19,532 nt of DNA from Periconia sp. R9002 (Eukaryota; Ascomycota; Dothideomycetes; Pleosporales; Periconiaceae). Numbering within the stretch: position 1 is the stretch's first letter; each line of letters opens with the position of its first letter. Position numbers and translations under genes: made by a program. The DNA lies in NCBI GenBank assembly GCA_023627715.1, contig JAMAHW010000195.1, positions 1-19,532 on the forward strand. Direction: 5' to 3'. The notes below the pieces were generated by a model. The model saw nothing but the letters and a program-made list of their open reading frames with translations, was not told the origin of the DNA and made no database searches. Shown piece after piece: positions 18,176 through 19,532 of this stretch.

Positions 18176-18424
18176 ATGGTATACATGCCAGAAGATCGGC
18201 ACATTAGATTTATCGCTTTTTCCAGCGTAGGTTGTCTAATTCTACCTATGACTGAAGCATTTGTCAAGCAATATCTTGGACAGAATGTAGACCCCGAGAG
18301 CATCGCGGCGCAGACCACAGAGAGTGGGCACACACTCACGCCTGCCCTCCGTATTTCCATCACAAATGTCTTTCTTCGTACATTACCGACCCAGTATATC
18401 AAAGTTGAGTCTGAACGTGGCTAG
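18176..18424 (+). CDS. Hypothetical 82-aa ORF, unrecognised
   Basis: ATG at 18176 directly after an in-frame TGA; it ends at TAG 18422-18424. It reads MVYMPEDRHIRFIAF and then a hydrophobic patch (SSVGCLILPM). No family recognised. It could be a small gene or the relic of an exon. No clear promoter is adjacent, although the TATA/CT-rich stretch at about 17820-17975 lies 200 nt upstream. Confidence 0.18.
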   Translation: MVYMPEDRHIRFIAFSSVGCLILPMTEAFVKQYLGQNVDPESIAAQTTESGHTLTPALRISITNVFLRTLPTQYIKVESERG

Positions 18425-19103
18425 CAGGCGTTCCATCCCACCCTTGATATACCGCATCAAGGCAGGGTGCATCAGAAAGAACATCCACAGCCTTGTACAG
18501 CTCTCGTAGGAGGAGTCGAGTGTCGAATTCGAGAGCTATCTGGCTGAGCAGTGGAATGAAGTCCAGAGTTTGGTCTACTGGCGCCGGTATCCGCCATCCC
18601 GACCGAGGGACGCGGTGCAACTAGATGTGAGAAGAAGCGCGGCTTGCCCTCCTATCGTGCGGATTACAGATCAGGACGGCGGCAGAAATGAGCGATTAGC
18701 ACCGCCGGGGGCGTTCCATGTCATGCGCCAAATGCTCTATGGATTGTAGGTAAGGCTGGGGTGCCAGTTATGACCCCTTGTTCACTCATTTTGAGTCCTA
18801 CGTGGAGACATATGGCACAAGTAGGCGCCACAATACACTATTCCCATATGATATGATATGGTCCGTTCTCGTTTCCTTCCTACAGATGTGAAGGTTCGAA
18901 ATGCACCGAGTATAGTGTGTGGAAGAACCGGATCAATAAATTCTGTTTCCAATGCAGGACCTCGGGGCTTCGAGAGGTTGTCTCTGGCCAATTTCGAGCA
19001 GCTGGTTCCTGTGCATGACAAAGGCTATTCTCGATGCGCGGGCGATACGTAGTCAAGCAGCGTGCGCGATGCGACAGCGCGAGCCTGTAATCCCCGATTA
19101 CGT

Positions 19104-19532
19104 CTATGCCTTTCCTCTGTGCCAACGACTGTCGGTCCTATGCTGCCGTGTCTTCGAAGTGCTTTGCTCGCATGCACGGCCGGACGACGTCTTCCATTTT
19201 TTCAAACATCTCAGCTCCGGCCTTGGCCATCTCACACCTCTGCTTGTGCAAGTAAACTCTCGTTGCACAAAACACACAAAGCGTTTCACATCATGTAGCG
19301 TGCTGCAAGCCCCAACACTGACTCGGACGACGCCGAATGGTCGCTGCGTTGTATCTGGGTCTTGACCGCAGCGATATCCTGCGTCGAACGCACTCCGAAT
19401 GTCGTCTGCATGCAGACCAAGCGCTTGCGCCATTCCGCCTGGGTTGCAAAGGCCTCCGAGCGCAGATGGATCCCATTCTGGAGCGCCAGATCGCCTACGC
19501 GTGAACTGCCATGGTAAACGCCAGACGGGTCT
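19104..19532 (-). pseudogene. C-terminal part of a class-V aminotransferase (Mo-cofactor sulfurase-like)
   Basis: Read from the window edge on the minus strand, one frame gives VGDLALQNGIHLRS. After a one-base shift at 19455-19456 the next frame gives GGLCNPGGMAQALGL, DIRSAFDAGYRCGQD, then GVVRVSVGACSTLHDVKRF. These match the C-terminal part of the NifS-like domain of eukaryotic molybdenum cofactor sulfurases (family pattern CNPG, then G-x-VRVS-x-G-x-x-ST-x-x-D). Family members transfer sulfur from cysteine to the Mo cofactor using PLP. The PLP lysine and catalytic cysteine would lie outside the window. Similarity ends near 19254, and the frame continues about 50 codons to a stop at 19104 with unrelated residues. 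I saw no MOSC domain downstream. The frameshift suggests a pseudogene; a sequencing error is possible. Confidence 0.6.

Noticed and set aside
18399..18620. 73-codon minus-strand frame with LDFIPLLSQIALEFDTRLLL
   Set aside because: It looks mildly protein-like but is short, matches no family I know, and has no upstream coding context.
1..19532. Search for CRISPR arrays, rRNA, operons or a bacterial-type system
   Set aside because: No spaced repeat array, rRNA core sequence or bacterial gene arrangement was seen; the retroelement content marks fungal nuclear DNA.

Overview
This window is fungal nuclear DNA, most likely from a filamentous ascomycete. Similarity to transposon families common in Pleosporales/Dothideomycetes is my recollection, not a search result. 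It reads as accessory, transposon-dominated sequence: one young intact LTR retrotransposon, several layers of broken older elements, and two degraded host-type gene pieces. I see no intact ordinary host gene, rRNA, tRNA or CRISPR array. Several listed remnants were found by translating across stops and frameshifts by eye, so their ends are approximate.

Layout. (1) 1-457: anonymous flank. (2) 463-5865: a complete Ty1/Copia element of 5403 bp. It has 113-bp LTRs, a perfect 5-bp target duplication (TATTC), a primer site complementary to the anticodon region of initiator tRNA-Met, a polypurine tract, and one uninterrupted Gag-Pol frame of 1570 codons (666-5378). (3) 5871-7400: TA-rich sequence without a recognisable gene. 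(4) 7428-8090: a remnant of about six tandem 42-residue kinesin-light-chain-type TPR repeats, broken by in-frame stops. (5) 8424-~8857: the N-terminal part of a pogo/Fot1-type DDE transposase gene, cut off abruptly. (6) ~8857-10480, minus: the reverse transcriptase part of a Tad1/I-like non-LTR retrotransposon (LINE B), joined directly to the pogo fragment. (7) ~10630-14055, minus: a second, different LINE (LINE A) with a zinc-knuckle ORF1 remnant and an endonuclease-reverse transcriptase ORF2 remnant, full of stops and frameshifts. (8) 14056-19100: about 5 kb in which I find no gene I can name, only weak ORFs and one promoter-like stretch. (9) 19104-19532, minus: the C-terminal part of a class-V aminotransferase resembling the NifS-like domain of molybdenum cofactor sulfurases, with an apparent 1-base frameshift and running off the window edge.

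How the parts relate. The Copia element is the only feature that looks functional: Gag, protease, integrase, reverse transcriptase and RNase H are all present in one frame. The TPR, pogo and LINE pieces form a mosaic of truncated copies, consistent with repeated insertion, deletion and mutation. I found no convincing new defence or biosynthetic system. The most unusual sequence-level signals are the internal-tRNA priming site, substitutions in the Copia protease and polymerase active-site motifs, the chimeric pogo/LINE junction, and a 24-bp perfect palindrome between the TPR and pogo remnants.
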